Positions 25,828 to 35,384 are shown, numbered from the stretch's first letter. The stretch is 64,000 nucleotides of DNA from S5-327 sp965200975 (GCA_965200975.1 OZ241740.1:620001-684000), one strand, 5' to 3'. A program made the numbers and translations. Notes: generated by a model from the letters alone, not told the origin.

Positions 25828-28800
25828 ATGCGCGTACAGGCGGGAGCCTTGCGACTGTCGGCAGGCGATCTGGGGAACCACTTGTCCTGTCTTCACCTGA
25901 CGAACCTCAACTACGGGAGGGCGATGGGCCTGCTTGACGCCCCGCGCAGACCCCGCTCGGTCGAGGACGAGCTCCAGGCGCTGCAACAGAGAGGGCAGGA
26001 GTACGAGGCGGCCTACATCGAGCATCTACGCGCGGCCAACCCGCGCATGGCGGTCGTCGACCTCCGCGGCAACCCGTCGATGGCGGCGACTCTTGCGGCA
26101 ATGCGCTCCGGCGCCGATGTGATAGTGCAGGCGACGCTGGAGAGCGGGCGTTGGATGGGCGTGGCCGACATTCTGCAGCGCGTCGCTGCTCCGAGCGCGC
26201 TGGGCGGCTGGTCGTACGAGGTGACGGACACGAAGCTGGCGCAGGAGACGCGCGCGTCGTCGGTGCTGCAAATCAGTCTTTACTCAGACCTTCTGCGCGA
26301 GGCGCAAGACAAGACGCCCGAATGGATGCGCATCGTCGCGCCGAGCAGGCGGGAAGGCGAGCGGTTCCGCCAGGAGCGCTACCGCGTCGACGACTATGCA
26401 GCCTACTACCGGCTGACGCGGCGCCGGCTGGAGGAGGCCGTCGATAGCAAGCCGGACAGCGCGCAGACGTATCCGGAGCCGGTGGAGCACTGCGACATCT
26501 GCGCCTGGAGGCTCGAGTGCAACCGGCGGCGACACAATGACGACCACCTGTCGCTCGTAGCCGACCTCGCCGGACGCCGTATGCGCGAGGTGCAGCAGTG
26601 GGGAGTCGGGACGCTGGCCGCGCTGGCGGCGGAGCCTCTGCCCCTGCGGCGGACCGTGAAGTACGGCTCGCTGCCGCCCTACGAGCGGGCCCGCGAGCAG
26701 GCCCGCGTACAGCTGACCGGGCGCAACCAGAACGCCCCGCACTACGAGCCGATTCCGCAGGAGCCGCCTGTCGAGACTCCCGACGGTCGGCGTCCGCCGG
26801 CGCCGCTCACAGGTCTGTGGGCGCTGCCGGAGCCGTCGCCCGGCGATGTCTTCTTCGACATCGAGGGCGACGCTTTCGTCTGGCCCCACGGGTTCGAGTA
26901 CCTGTTTGGGTGGACCGTGCTGAATGAGCAAGGGGACCCGGAATACCGATCGGGCTGGGCGTTCAGCAGGGACACCAGCCCCGCGATGTTCGGCGCGGAG
27001 GAGAAGGCGCTCTTCGAGCGGTTCATCGACGACGTGATGGCCCGCTGGAAGGCGCACCCCGGTATGAGAATCTACCATTTCGCTCCCTACGAGCCGTCGG
27101 CGCTGAAACGGCTGATGTCGCGTTACGCCACACGAGAGGAGGAAGTCGACGATCTCCTGCGCTATGACCGGTTCGTCGACCTCCACGCCGTGCTGCGGAA
27201 GTCCGTTATTGCAAGCGTGGAGAGGTACTCGATAAAGGATATGGAGCCGTTCTTCGGCTACACGCGAAGGGTGGATCTGTATACGGCGAATGACGCCCGC
27301 CACGAGCTGCAGCGCCTCATCGAGGCGGGCCGCCCTCAGGACGTCGACGAGACGATGCGCAGCGTCGTAGAGGAGTACAACCGCGACGACTGCGAGTCGA
27401 CGCTGCGTCTGCGGAACTGGCTGGAGGAGGTGCGGTCGCAGCAGATTGCGAACGGCGCGGAGCTATGGCGCGCCGTGCGGCAGGCGGAGGCGCCTGAGGA
27501 GCGCCAACTGAGCGCACTGGAGGAGCGGGTACAGGAAGCACAGGAGCGCCTGCTCGAAGGCCTCCCCGGCGACGCGGACGAGCGCACGCGCGAGGAGCAG
27601 GCCCAGTGGCTGCTCGCGCATCTGCTCGGCTGGCATCGCCGCGAGGATAAGGCGCAGTGGTGGGAGTTCTTTGCTCTCGCCGAAATGGACGCCGAACAGC
27701 TCATGCAGAGCCGTGAGGGGCTGGCCGGGTTGAAGTTCCAGTCGAGAGAGCAGGCGGGCAAAAAGCTGCCCATCGACTGCTACACATTCCCGTTTCAGGA
27801 GACCGCGATCGGCGAAGGGGATCGACTGCGCATAAGCGCCGGCGATTCACAAGGCGACAAGGCTCGCCATTTTGGCGCCGTGACCGCCGCCGGCGACGGT
27901 TGGGTAAAAGTGAAGAAGCGGCGCGATACGCTCGACGAACATCCATCCGCCGTATTCCGTTTCCACCTAGTCGAAACAGAGGCGCTGCAGAAGTCGCTGC
28001 TGCGGTTGGCGGAATGGGTCGCGGAGAACGGCGTCGACGCGCCGGGCCTCTACCGGGCGGCCCGCGACCTGCTGCTGGCGTACGCTCCCCGCCTTGCGCC
28101 GCCGCTGGCGCCCGGCGCGCCCCTCGTGCGCGAGGGCGAGTCTACGCAGAAGGCGGCGCGGCGGCTTGGCCTCGAACTCGATGGCGGACTCCTGGCGGTG
28201 CAAGGGCCGCCGGGCTCCGGCAAGACGTTCAGCGGAGCGCGGATGATCTGCGGTCTCGTGCGCGCAGGGAAAACAGTGGGCGTGACCGCGAACAGCCACA
28301 AAGTTATCCGGAACCTGCTCGAGGCCGCGGTGAAAGCCGCCGCAGAGGAAGGGCTGCCGATGCAGTGCATCGAGAAGACGGACGATCCGTCGCCCGTGGA
28401 CGCCATCGAGACGATAAACGCGTACGACGCGATGCTCTCAGCTTTGCAGACCGGCAAGGCGCAAGTGTCGGGCGGAACGTCGTGGATGTGGGCGAGAGAA
28501 GAGTTCGCCGACGCCGTCGACGTGCTGTTCGTCGACGAGGCGGGACAGCTGTCGCTCGCGAACGTGCTGGCGACCGCGCCGGCGGCGGACAGCATGGTGC
28601 TGCTGGGCGACCCGCAGCAGCTCGAGCAACCCTCGAAGGGAGCGCACCCCGACGCCGTGGGCGTCTCCGCGCTCGAGCATCTCTTGCGCGACTACGCCGA
28701 CGAGGCTCCCCAGACTATCCCGCCGGGCCGCGGCCTGTTCCTCGATCGCACATGGCGGCTTCCGCCTGCGCTCTGCCGGTTCACCTCGGAGCAGTTCTAC

Positions 28801-29361
28801 GAGAACCGCCTGGGGCCGGAGGAGTCCGTTGCGCGTCAGCGTCTAACAGGGAAGGAGTCCCTTGGCGCCGGGTTATGGATTGCGCCGGTGCGCCACGAGG
28901 GCAACCAGAACGCGTCGCCGGAAGAGGCTGAGCGAGTGAGGGAGCTGTACCGTTGGCTGCTGTCGGGCGGGACGTCGTGGGTGAGCAGGGAGGGGCGAGA
29001 GCAGCCGCTTACGGGAGACGACATCATGATCGTAGTTCCGTACAACGCGCAGCTCGCGCTGATAGAGCGGGAGCTGCCGCCGGGCGCGCGCGTGGGGACG
29101 GTTGACAAGTTCCAGGGCCAGGAGGCGCCCGTGGTGCTCTATTCGATGGCGTCGTCGTCGACGGAAGACGCGCCGCGAGGGATGGAGTTCCTGTACAGCC
29201 TCAACCGCCTGAACGTAGCGGTCTCGCGCGCGCAGTGCGTCAGCATTATCGTGGCCTCGCCGCGCCTGTTCGAGCCGGAGTGCAAGTCGCCGCGGCAGAT
29301 GCTGCTTGCCAATGCGCTCTGCCGCTACCGCGAACTGGCGCGCGAGCTGCCGGAGCAGTAG
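25828..29361 (+). CDS. TM0106-type RecB-like nuclease / RNase H-like / SF1 helicase fusion
   Basis: A 1177-residue multidomain nuclease-helicase. Residues 1 to about 240 are a PD-(D/E)XK RecB/Cas4-like nuclease: the MGVAD Asp, VTDTKL catalytic motif and QISLYSDLL, with Fe-S cysteines Cys21, Cys222, Cys225 and Cys231 in the Cas4/AddB pattern. Residues from about 340 are an RNase H-like exonuclease beginning FFDIEGD (Asp344, Glu346). From about 780 there is an SF1 helicase: Walker A GPPGSGKT (793-800), VDEAGQ (motif II), GDPQQLEQ (III), VDKFQGQEAPVV (V), NVAVSRAQ (VI). No neighbour shares its strand closely. Roles in recombination, repair or defence are inferred only. Confidence 0.85.
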   Translation: MRVQAGALRLSAGDLGNHLSCLHLTNLNYGRAMGLLDAPRRPRSVEDELQALQQRGQEYEAAYIEHLRAANPRMAVVDLRGNPSMAATLAAMRSGADVIVQATLESGRWMGVADILQRVAAPSALGGWSYEVTDTKLAQETRASSVLQISLYSDLLREAQDKTPEWMRIVAPSRREGERFRQERYRVDDYAAYYRLTRRRLEEAVDSKPDSAQTYPEPVEHCDICAWRLECNRRRHNDDHLSLVADLAGRRMREVQQWGVGTLAALAAEPLPLRRTVKYGSLPPYERAREQARVQLTGRNQNAPHYEPIPQEPPVETPDGRRPPAPLTGLWALPEPSPGDVFFDIEGDAFVWPHGFEYLFGWTVLNEQGDPEYRSGWAFSRDTSPAMFGAEEKALFERFIDDVMARWKAHPGMRIYHFAPYEPSALKRLMSRYATREEEVDDLLRYDRFVDLHAVLRKSVIASVERYSIKDMEPFFGYTRRVDLYTANDARHELQRLIEAGRPQDVDETMRSVVEEYNRDDCESTLRLRNWLEEVRSQQIANGAELWRAVRQAEAPEERQLSALEERVQEAQERLLEGLPGDADERTREEQAQWLLAHLLGWHRREDKAQWWEFFALAEMDAEQLMQSREGLAGLKFQSREQAGKKLPIDCYTFPFQETAIGEGDRLRISAGDSQGDKARHFGAVTAAGDGWVKVKKRRDTLDEHPSAVFRFHLVETEALQKSLLRLAEWVAENGVDAPGLYRAARDLLLAYAPRLAPPLAPGAPLVREGESTQKAARRLGLELDGGLLAVQGPPGSGKTFSGARMICGLVRAGKTVGVTANSHKVIRNLLEAAVKAAAEEGLPMQCIEKTDDPSPVDAIETINAYDAMLSALQTGKAQVSGGTSWMWAREEFADAVDVLFVDEAGQLSLANVLATAPAADSMVLLGDPQQLEQPSKGAHPDAVGVSALEHLLRDYADEAPQTIPPGRGLFLDRTWRLPPALCRFTSEQFYENRLGPEESVARQRLTGKESLGAGLWIAPVRHEGNQNASPEEAERVRELYRWLLSGGTSWVSREGREQPLTGDDIMIVVPYNAQLALIERELPPGARVGTVDKFQGQEAPVVLYSMASSSTEDAPRGMEFLYSLNRLNVAVSRAQCVSIIVASPRLFEPECKSPRQMLLANALCRYRELARELPEQ

Positions 29362-29516
29362 CGCGCAAGGCGCGTCGCAGACGGAGCGGCTGCCTGTCGC
29401 GCAGCTGTCGAAAACTCCGAACAACGGCTGAAGCTCGCCAACGGGGAGTGGTAGACTGCAAGGCAATCTGCGGCGGGCTCCGCTGCGCGGTTGTCCTGCC
29501 AGAATGAGCGCGAGAG

Positions 29517-30203
29517 ATGCGAACGTCGATTGAATTCGAGCCGAGCTACACGTTGCTGACGGCGGAGCTGGAGCCGGGAGAGGCCATCAAGGCCGAGCCG
29601 GGCGCCATGGCTGCGCAACAAGGCGTGGAAATGACGACGGGCATGGGCGGAGGAGGCCTCTTCGGCGGCTTCAAACGCATGCTGGGCAGCGAGTCGTTCT
29701 TCATCAACACGTTCACCGCCGGCCCGAACGGCGGCTGGGTAAGCATCGCGCCCCCCACGCCCGGCGACATCAAGCAGCACGACCTGTTCCCCGGCCAGAA
29801 CCTGTTCATTCAGGGCGCCTCCTTCCTGGCGTGCACGGAGAACGTGCAGACCGACGCCAAGTTTCAGGGGTTCCGGGGGATGCTGAGCGGAGAGAAGATA
29901 TTCTTTCTCCGCGCGTACGCCGAAGGAGGAACGGGCACGGTCTTCTACAACTCGTTCGGCGCGATCAAGCAGATGGCGGTGGAGATGGGCCGGGAGCTGG
30001 TCATCGACACCGGCCACGTCGTCGCCTTCACCGACGATGTCGAGTACTCGATCGACAAGGTAGGCGGGCTGGGGTCGCTCGTCGCGGGCGGCGAGGGGCT
30101 AGTGATGAAGTTCCGCGGCAGCGGCCATGTGTGGATCCAGACGCGCACCCTTCCGTCGCTGATGGACAAACTGGCGCCGTTCCTGCCGTCGTCGCGGAGC
30201 TAG
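29517..30203 (+). CDS. TIGR00266/AIM24-family protein
   Basis: A 228-residue beta-rich protein of the TIGR00266 (AIM24-like) family. Features are EPGEAIKAEPGAM near the N-terminus, a glycine-rich GMGGGGLFGGFKR segment, ESFFINTFTA, and GHVVAFTDDVEYSIDKVGG toward the C-terminus. Molecular function is not established. Length is usual. The stop is 5 bp before gltX, so they may be co-transcribed. Confidence 0.85.
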   Translation: MRTSIEFEPSYTLLTAELEPGEAIKAEPGAMAAQQGVEMTTGMGGGGLFGGFKRMLGSESFFINTFTAGPNGGWVSIAPPTPGDIKQHDLFPGQNLFIQGASFLACTENVQTDAKFQGFRGMLSGEKIFFLRAYAEGGTGTVFYNSFGAIKQMAVEMGRELVIDTGHVVAFTDDVEYSIDKVGGLGSLVAGGEGLVMKFRGSGHVWIQTRTLPSLMDKLAPFLPSSRS

Positions 30204-30208
30204 CGCCG

Positions 30209-31672
30209 GTGACTGTTCGCGTCCGCTATGCTCCCAGTCCAACGGGAGAGCCTCACGTCGGCAACATCCGCTCGGCGCTCTTCAACTGGCTCTACGCGCG
30301 CCATATGGGCGGGTCCTTCATCGTCCGCATCGAGGACACCGACCAGGTCCGCCTCGTCCCCGGCGCGATGCAGGCGATCCTCGACGCGTTGTCGTGGCTG
30401 GGCCTCGACTGGGACGAAGGCCCGGGCAAGGACGGCGCCTACGGGCCTTACGTGCAGTCGGAGCGGCTCGCCATCTATCAGGAGCATGCCGACCGGCTCG
30501 TCGCCGAGGACAAGGCGTATCGCTGCTACTGCTCCGCCGAGCGGCTCGACGAGATGCGGAAGGCCAGCCAGGCTGCAGGCCGCCGAGGCGGCTACGACCG
30601 CCGTTGCCGCGACCCGCGCGAGGCCGGGAAGGCCAAGGCCGAGAGCGCAGACCCCTCTCGCTGCGTGGTGCGCTTCAAGATGCCGCTTGAAGGAGATATC
30701 GCAGTCGACGACGCAATACGCGGCGAAGTGACGTTCAACGCGTCGGTGCTCGACGACTTCGTGCTCCTGAAATCCGACGGCTATCCCACGTACCACCTCG
30801 CGAATGTGGTGGACGATCACTTAATGGAGATTACGCACGTGATGCGGGCCGAAGAGTGGCTGCCCAGCGCGCCGCGCCACCTCGAGCTGTACCGCGCGTT
30901 TGGCTACGAGATGCCACGCCTCGCGCACTTGCCCATCATCCTCGGCCCCGACCGCTCGAAACTGAGCAAGCGCCACGGAGCTACCTCCGTATTGCAGTTC
31001 CGCGACGACGGCTACCTGCCGGAGGCGATGATCAACTTCCTCGCGCTCCTCGGCTGGTCGTACGACGAATCGACCGAACTCTTTACGCGCGATGAGCTCG
31101 TCGAATGCTTCACCCTCGAACGAATACTCGCGAACCCCGCAGTGTTCAACCATGACAAGCTCGACTGGTTCAACGGCCTGTACATACGCCGTATGGACGA
31201 TGACGCCCTCGCCGGCGCCGTGCTGCCCTGGCTCGAAGACGAGACGCGCGGGCTTCCAGCCGGCGTCCGCCCTGTCGACCGCAGCTATTTGGCCTCGGTC
31301 ATCCCTCTCGAACGCGAGCGGCTCAAGAGGCTCTCGGAAGCGCCGGAGATGCTGTCGTTCTTCTTTGGCGAGGAGCTGGAATACGACGCTGCGCTCCTCG
31401 TGCCAAAAGGCATGGACTCCGCCGGCGCCAAGGCCGCGCTCGAACACGCCGTCGAAACGGCGGAGGGCGTCGCCGAGTGGCGCCGCGATGAGCTCGAGCG
31501 CGCCTACCGCGCCCGTGCGGCGGAGACCGGGCTGAAGACGGGCCAGCTGTTCGGCGCCGTCCGTGTCGCCGTTACAGGCCGGACAGCGGCGCCGCCCCTG
31601 TTCGACACGCTCGCCGTACTCGGCAAAGAGCGCGTCCTGCGCCGCCTCCGCGCCGCGCTCGCCGCGCTGTAA
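30209..31672 (+). CDS. gltX: Glutamyl-tRNA synthetase
   Basis: A class I synthetase charging tRNA-Glu (and in many bacteria also tRNA-Gln). The HIGH-type motif is PSPTGEPHVGN, the KMSKS-type loop is KLSKRHG, and RIEDTDQVR is typical of GluRS. It starts at GTG 30209 and has 487 residues. A tRNA-Gln gene lies downstream at 31815; no glutaminyl-tRNA synthetase is seen, so a transamidation route is possible but untested here. Confidence 0.96.
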   Translation: MTVRVRYAPSPTGEPHVGNIRSALFNWLYARHMGGSFIVRIEDTDQVRLVPGAMQAILDALSWLGLDWDEGPGKDGAYGPYVQSERLAIYQEHADRLVAEDKAYRCYCSAERLDEMRKASQAAGRRGGYDRRCRDPREAGKAKAESADPSRCVVRFKMPLEGDIAVDDAIRGEVTFNASVLDDFVLLKSDGYPTYHLANVVDDHLMEITHVMRAEEWLPSAPRHLELYRAFGYEMPRLAHLPIILGPDRSKLSKRHGATSVLQFRDDGYLPEAMINFLALLGWSYDESTELFTRDELVECFTLERILANPAVFNHDKLDWFNGLYIRRMDDDALAGAVLPWLEDETRGLPAGVRPVDRSYLASVIPLERERLKRLSEAPEMLSFFFGEELEYDAALLVPKGMDSAGAKAALEHAVETAEGVAEWRRDELERAYRARAAETGLKTGQLFGAVRVAVTGRTAAPPLFDTLAVLGKERVLRRLRAALAAL

Positions 31673-31723
31673 CCCTCAGTAGGTGGAGTTGGTGTGCGAT
31701 AGAGCCTACTCGCCAGGCTTGCC

Positions 31724-31760
31724 AGGGGGTCTGGGGGAGCGGACGCTCTCCCAGCAGCGC
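31724..31760. repeat. REP-like intergenic hairpin, family A, copy 1
   Basis: The arms CTGGGGGAGC and GCTCTCCCAG pair (one G-T wobble) around a GGAC loop, preceded by AGGGGGT and followed by CAGCGC. It sits between gltX and tRNA-Gln. The same 37-nt unit recurs at 37821, 37936, 48175 and 49772, with diverged copies at 38078 and 49736. Confidence 0.75.
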
Positions 31761-31814
31761 GCGAGGGCTGACTCCTCGCACGCTGTGCTATTCTGTAAGC
31801 GTTCGCTCCTCCGC

Positions 31815-31888
31815 TGGGGATTCGGCTAGTGGTAGGCCGCCTGACTCTGGATCAGGTAACGATGGTTCGAATCCATCATCCCCAGCCA
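31815..31888 (+). tRNA. tRNA-Gln (CTG anticodon)
   Basis: Acceptor TGGGGAT (31815-31821) pairs with ATCCCCA (31878-31884), then G and an encoded CCA (31886-31888). The anticodon stem CCTGA/TCAGG encloses CTCTGGA, anticodon CTG. The T arm GATGGTTCGAATCCATC is canonical. Length 74 nt. A TATTCT -10-like element lies at 31789-31794. Confidence 0.96.
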
Positions 31889-32022
31889 GCTGCTTTGCAT
31901 TGAGGCTTCCCTGCGGCGCGCCCTCGAACGCAACGAGGGCTTGGCGACCGAGTCCCGGGTTCGGGATGGCCGCCAAGCCCCCGCTGACCGCCGTAGGCGG
32001 AATGAGCCGCAGGCGCCGCCGT

Positions 32023-33813
32023 CTACTGTCCCGGCGCCATCGATGCGCTCAGCGCTACGAGATTGGCGAACTCGGCAACCTCGGCGTCGAAGGGGATGAG
32101 GCGCTGCACGCGGTCTGCTTCGGCTGCGGTGCGGGCCAGGCTGCCTTCCAGCGCCCAGTAGCTGCCGCGCAAGAGTTCGGCGTACTCGGCGACGACCGCC
32201 GCGAGTTGAAACCGCGGCGTCGCGTCCTCGAACCGCCTGGCGAGAGCGCCGTACTCTAGCGTAGTGGCCTGCTCCGTAATCGCGCCGGAATCGGGATCCT
32301 CGTAGCGGAGCCGCACCTCCGCCAGCGGCCCGAACGCGTCGGGTGCCAATTTGATCTCGTAGAGCGCGGTGACGCTGTGGCCGGCGCCGATCTCCCCCGC
32401 GTCGACCGTGTCGTCCCGGAAGTCGTCGTCGCCGACGCGCCGGTTCTCGTATCCCAGCAGGCGGAAGCGGCTCACGGGGTCGGCGTTGAACTCCACCTGC
32501 GCCTTGGCGTCTTTCGCAATCGTCTGGAGCGTCCCTGTCAGGTTCTCCACGAACACCTTGTGGGCCTCCGGGAGCACGTCCACGTAGTGGTACGTCCCGT
32601 TGCCGTTGTTCGCCAATTGCTCCATCAGGATGTCGTTGAAGTTGCCCATTCCAAAGCCGACGGTGGTGAGAGTGACGCCCGCCTCGACCTGCTCCCGCAC
32701 TTGCTTGAGGATGGAGTCCGCTCCGGTGTTCCCCACGTTGCTGACGCCGTCGGACAGGAGGAGCACACGGGTTATGCGTCCCGGGCGCAGGTGGTTCCCG
32801 GCCATCTCGTAGGCCATGCAGATGCCTTCCTCCGCATGGGTTGACCCGCCCGGACGCAGAGCGTCGATGGCTTGCCGGATGGCGGCTTTCTCTCTGCCGT
32901 CCGTCGGCTGGAGCAGCACCCGCCCGCGGTCGCCGTAGACGACGATGCCCACCTCGTCGCTGGGCTTGAGTTCGTCGAGCAGGAGACGCAGCGACCGCTT
33001 GACAAGCCCCAGCCGGTCTTCCCGCGCCATCGACTCCGAAACGTCGATGGCGAAGATGAGCGTCGCGGGCTTGCGCTCTGCCTCGGAAATCTCCGCGCCT
33101 TGTATGCCCACGCGCACGAGCCAGTGGTCGCTGTTCCCGAACTGCGAGGGCGCCCCGTCGAGGCTGACCGCGAACGCTCCGATGCCGGGAGGGTCGTACC
33201 CTTGCTCGAAGTAGTTGACGAACTCCTCGACGCGGACGGAGTCGGGGTCGGGCGCGAAGCCGTCCCTCACGAACCGTCGCGCGACGGTGTAGGAGGCCGT
33301 GTCGACGTCGATAGCGAACGTCGACCGGTTGTCGTCCGCAGTGTCGATGAACGGGTTCACGCCGTAGTGCTGGGTGAGGTCGTAGGGCTCGTCGTTCACC
33401 GTGGCCGAGCCGCCGATGGAGTTGAATCCGGGGTCGGCCGACCCCGGCTGCCCTGCCGACCCATCCAGCTGCGGCAGAGTAAAGCCCGGAGCCACTGGGG
33501 TTGGGGTTGGGGTGGGTGGCGGGGTCTTGATGCAGCCCGAAACCATTGGGGTTGGGGTGGGCTGCGTCGGCGGCGAGATAGAGCCCGAAACCATTGGGAT
33601 TGGGGTGGACTGCGTCGGCGGCGAGATAGAGCCCGGAGCTATTGGGGTTGAGGTGGGCGGCGGCGGGGTCGGGATAAAGACCGGAGGCGCCGGGGTTGGG
33701 GATACGAGCCGAGGCGTTGGCGTAGAGTCGGATGGGCTGCAGGCCGCGAGCGTTGCGGCGAGCCCTGCGGCGAGTACAGCGAGCGCGGTTGTCCAGTTCC
33801 TGCAGATCATCAT
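32023..33813 (-). CDS. VWA-domain lipoprotein (YfbK-like)
   Basis: A 596-residue exported lipoprotein from ATG 33813 (AGGAGG upstream). The signal peptide ends in LAAC. A Pro/Thr-rich linker (about residues 25-115) contains three 16-residue repeats. Then comes a YfbK-type N-terminal region, and a von Willebrand A domain with the MIDAS motif DVSESM and LLLSDGVSN. A C-terminal DUF3520-like region follows. It probably binds a protein ligand in a metal-dependent way at the cell surface. It is divergent from the XRE regulator at 33959, which may control it. Confidence 0.87.
   Translation of the reverse strand: MMICRNWTTALAVLAAGLAATLAACSPSDSTPTPRLVSPTPAPPVFIPTPPPPTSTPIAPGSISPPTQSTPIPMVSGSISPPTQPTPTPMVSGCIKTPPPTPTPTPVAPGFTLPQLDGSAGQPGSADPGFNSIGGSATVNDEPYDLTQHYGVNPFIDTADDNRSTFAIDVDTASYTVARRFVRDGFAPDPDSVRVEEFVNYFEQGYDPPGIGAFAVSLDGAPSQFGNSDHWLVRVGIQGAEISEAERKPATLIFAIDVSESMAREDRLGLVKRSLRLLLDELKPSDEVGIVVYGDRGRVLLQPTDGREKAAIRQAIDALRPGGSTHAEEGICMAYEMAGNHLRPGRITRVLLLSDGVSNVGNTGADSILKQVREQVEAGVTLTTVGFGMGNFNDILMEQLANNGNGTYHYVDVLPEAHKVFVENLTGTLQTIAKDAKAQVEFNADPVSRFRLLGYENRRVGDDDFRDDTVDAGEIGAGHSVTALYEIKLAPDAFGPLAEVRLRYEDPDSGAITEQATTLEYGALARRFEDATPRFQLAAVVAEYAELLRGSYWALEGSLARTAAEADRVQRLIPFDAEVAEFANLVALSASMAPGQ
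33535..33678 (-). repeat. Three 48-bp tandem repeats in the VWA lipoprotein linker
   Basis: Units start at 33535, 33583 and 33631, exactly 48 bp apart. The first two differ at only a few positions; the third is more diverged. Each encodes a 16-residue unit like SISPPTQSTPIPMVSG. The in-frame length suggests the linker can grow or shrink by slippage without breaking the gene. Confidence 0.8.
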
Positions 33814-33937
33814 AATGGTGCCTCCTGCGGGATAGCGTCGGGCGGGCCTGGCGAGCGCCGGGGCCGTTCCGTTGGGCGCATCGTCGCGCCGGGGGTTGGT
33901 ACACTCCCACGACAGAAGCGTCACATTCGGCGTTTTG

Positions 33938-33956
33938 GATGTAACAAAGTTGTATC
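33938..33956. promoter_or_regulatory. Candidate operator dyad before the XRE-type regulator
   Basis: GATGTAAC (33938-33945) and GTTGTATC (33949-33956) form an imperfect dyad, 6 of 8 positions, around AAA. It ends 2 bp before the regulator's ATG and faces the divergent VWA gene 125 bp away. An autoregulatory site is inferred from place and symmetry only. Confidence 0.35.
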
Positions 33957-33958
33957 AG

Positions 33959-35329
33959 ATGGCCGATTTCGGGGAACTTCTCACGCAGTACGCCGAGCGC
34001 GCAGGGATTCGAGACTCCGAACTTGCGCGGCGGATTGGCGTGAGCCGTCTGACGCTGGTGCGCTGGAAAGAGGGCGTAACCGCCCGCCCCCGCTACAGGG
34101 AAGACGTCGAGCGATGCGCCGAGGCGCTCCGCCTCTCCGATGAGGAGCGCGCGCTCCTTCTGACTGCTGCCGGGTTCGCCGCGCCTGCGGACTCCACCGC
34201 CACAGTCGCCGGCGACACAGCGACGGAAGGACGCTCCCGCCAGCTGCCCCGGAGGGCGTTGCTGGCGGCTGCCGCGGCGTTTCTCGCGCTGACGGCTGCT
34301 GTAGCGCTCGTAGCCGGATTGCGCTCTCCGGCTGGCGGCCCTCAGCCCGTAGTGGTCGGCATTACGCCTACGGCGACCGCCGCCGCCACTGCCGCCGCGA
34401 CCGTCCCTGCGCCGTCTACGGCGACTGCCGCTCCTCTCCCCGATCCGACCGCTACCGCGACTGTTGCGCCCGCCCCTCCGGCTGGGGGCGGGCCGCTCAT
34501 CGTTGTTGCGCCGTTCACGAGCTTTACGCCGGGCGAGGGCTACAACGTCCACGGACGCCTTCGGGAGGTCATCGAAGCGGAGATGCTCGCAGCCAACCTC
34601 ACAGGCGCCCGCGCTCAGGCGTGGGCGCATTCCGTCGCCAACGAGGAGGAGGCGCAGGGAGTCCTCGCAAGCTCCGGCGCGTCCGTCGTCATCTGGGGCG
34701 AGTACGATAGCGGGCACGTCATTGCCCGGTTCACTACCGCGCCGGGAGGCTCCAGCCTCGACGGCCAGCAGGTAATCCGCATCGCCTCTACGCCCGGGGA
34801 CTTGCCCGTCGTTGTCAACTTTGAGCTGACGTCGGAGGTGCGCCACGCAGCCCTTGTAACCCTGGGCGAGCTGTACATCGGGCAGGGCGAGTTCGACCTC
34901 GCGAAACCAGTGCTGATACAGGCGTCCGTGCGCCCTCCCGCCGACCCTTACGCCCGCGCGAGCCTTCATAGCCTTATGGGGCGGGCCTATATGGGCGGAG
35001 AGCTTGCCGACCTTGACGAGGCCGTCTGGCTGTTCACGCGCTCGATTGCCGTTCAGCCCTCCGCCGAGGCCCACGCTAACCGCGGGCTGGCCTACCTCGA
35101 ACGCGGACGGGAAGGGGACGCCGCCCGCGCCATTGCAGACCTTACGCTCGCGCTGGGAATAGACTCGGAGAGCGCGACAGCCTACCTGGGACGCGCAGCC
35201 GCGTATATCGCGCGCGGCGCTCCGGGAGACGGCGCTCTCGCGACTGCAGACCTCGATGCCGCCGCGTCGTTCGACCCGTCGCTGACTCCCGAGGTGGAGC
35301 GCCTGCGCGCCGAGGCTTCGTTGTCTTGA
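33959..35329 (+). CDS. XRE-family HTH protein with transmembrane segment and TPR repeats
   Basis: A 456-residue protein. Residues 1-65 are an XRE/Cro-type HTH (ELARRIGVSRLTLVRWKEGV). One transmembrane segment lies at about 98-120 (ALLAAAAAFLALTAAVALVAGL). A Thr/Ala/Pro-rich linker follows (about 130-175), then an alpha/beta domain and three or four TPR-like repeats (AEAHANRGLAYLERG and ATAYLGRAAAYIARG). This suggests a membrane-bound sensor-regulator with an exported TPR domain. No Shine-Dalgarno is obvious, so it may be leaderless. It is divergent from the VWA lipoprotein gene. Confidence 0.8.
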   Translation: MADFGELLTQYAERAGIRDSELARRIGVSRLTLVRWKEGVTARPRYREDVERCAEALRLSDEERALLLTAAGFAAPADSTATVAGDTATEGRSRQLPRRALLAAAAAFLALTAAVALVAGLRSPAGGPQPVVVGITPTATAAATAAATVPAPSTATAAPLPDPTATATVAPAPPAGGGPLIVVAPFTSFTPGEGYNVHGRLREVIEAEMLAANLTGARAQAWAHSVANEEEAQGVLASSGASVVIWGEYDSGHVIARFTTAPGGSSLDGQQVIRIASTPGDLPVVVNFELTSEVRHAALVTLGELYIGQGEFDLAKPVLIQASVRPPADPYARASLHSLMGRAYMGGELADLDEAVWLFTRSIAVQPSAEAHANRGLAYLERGREGDAARAIADLTLALGIDSESATAYLGRAAAYIARGAPGDGALATADLDAAASFDPSLTPEVERLRAEASLS

Positions 35330-35384
35330 CGCGCGCGGGCCGCGTCCGCCGCGCGTCCCCCGCACTTCCTTATGAGGCGCGGCG

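Noticed and set aside
25828..29361. Cas4 or a CRISPR-associated gene
   Set aside because: The Fe-S nuclease resembles Cas4 in its cysteine pattern, but it is fused to RNase H-like and helicase domains and no array or cas gene is in the window.
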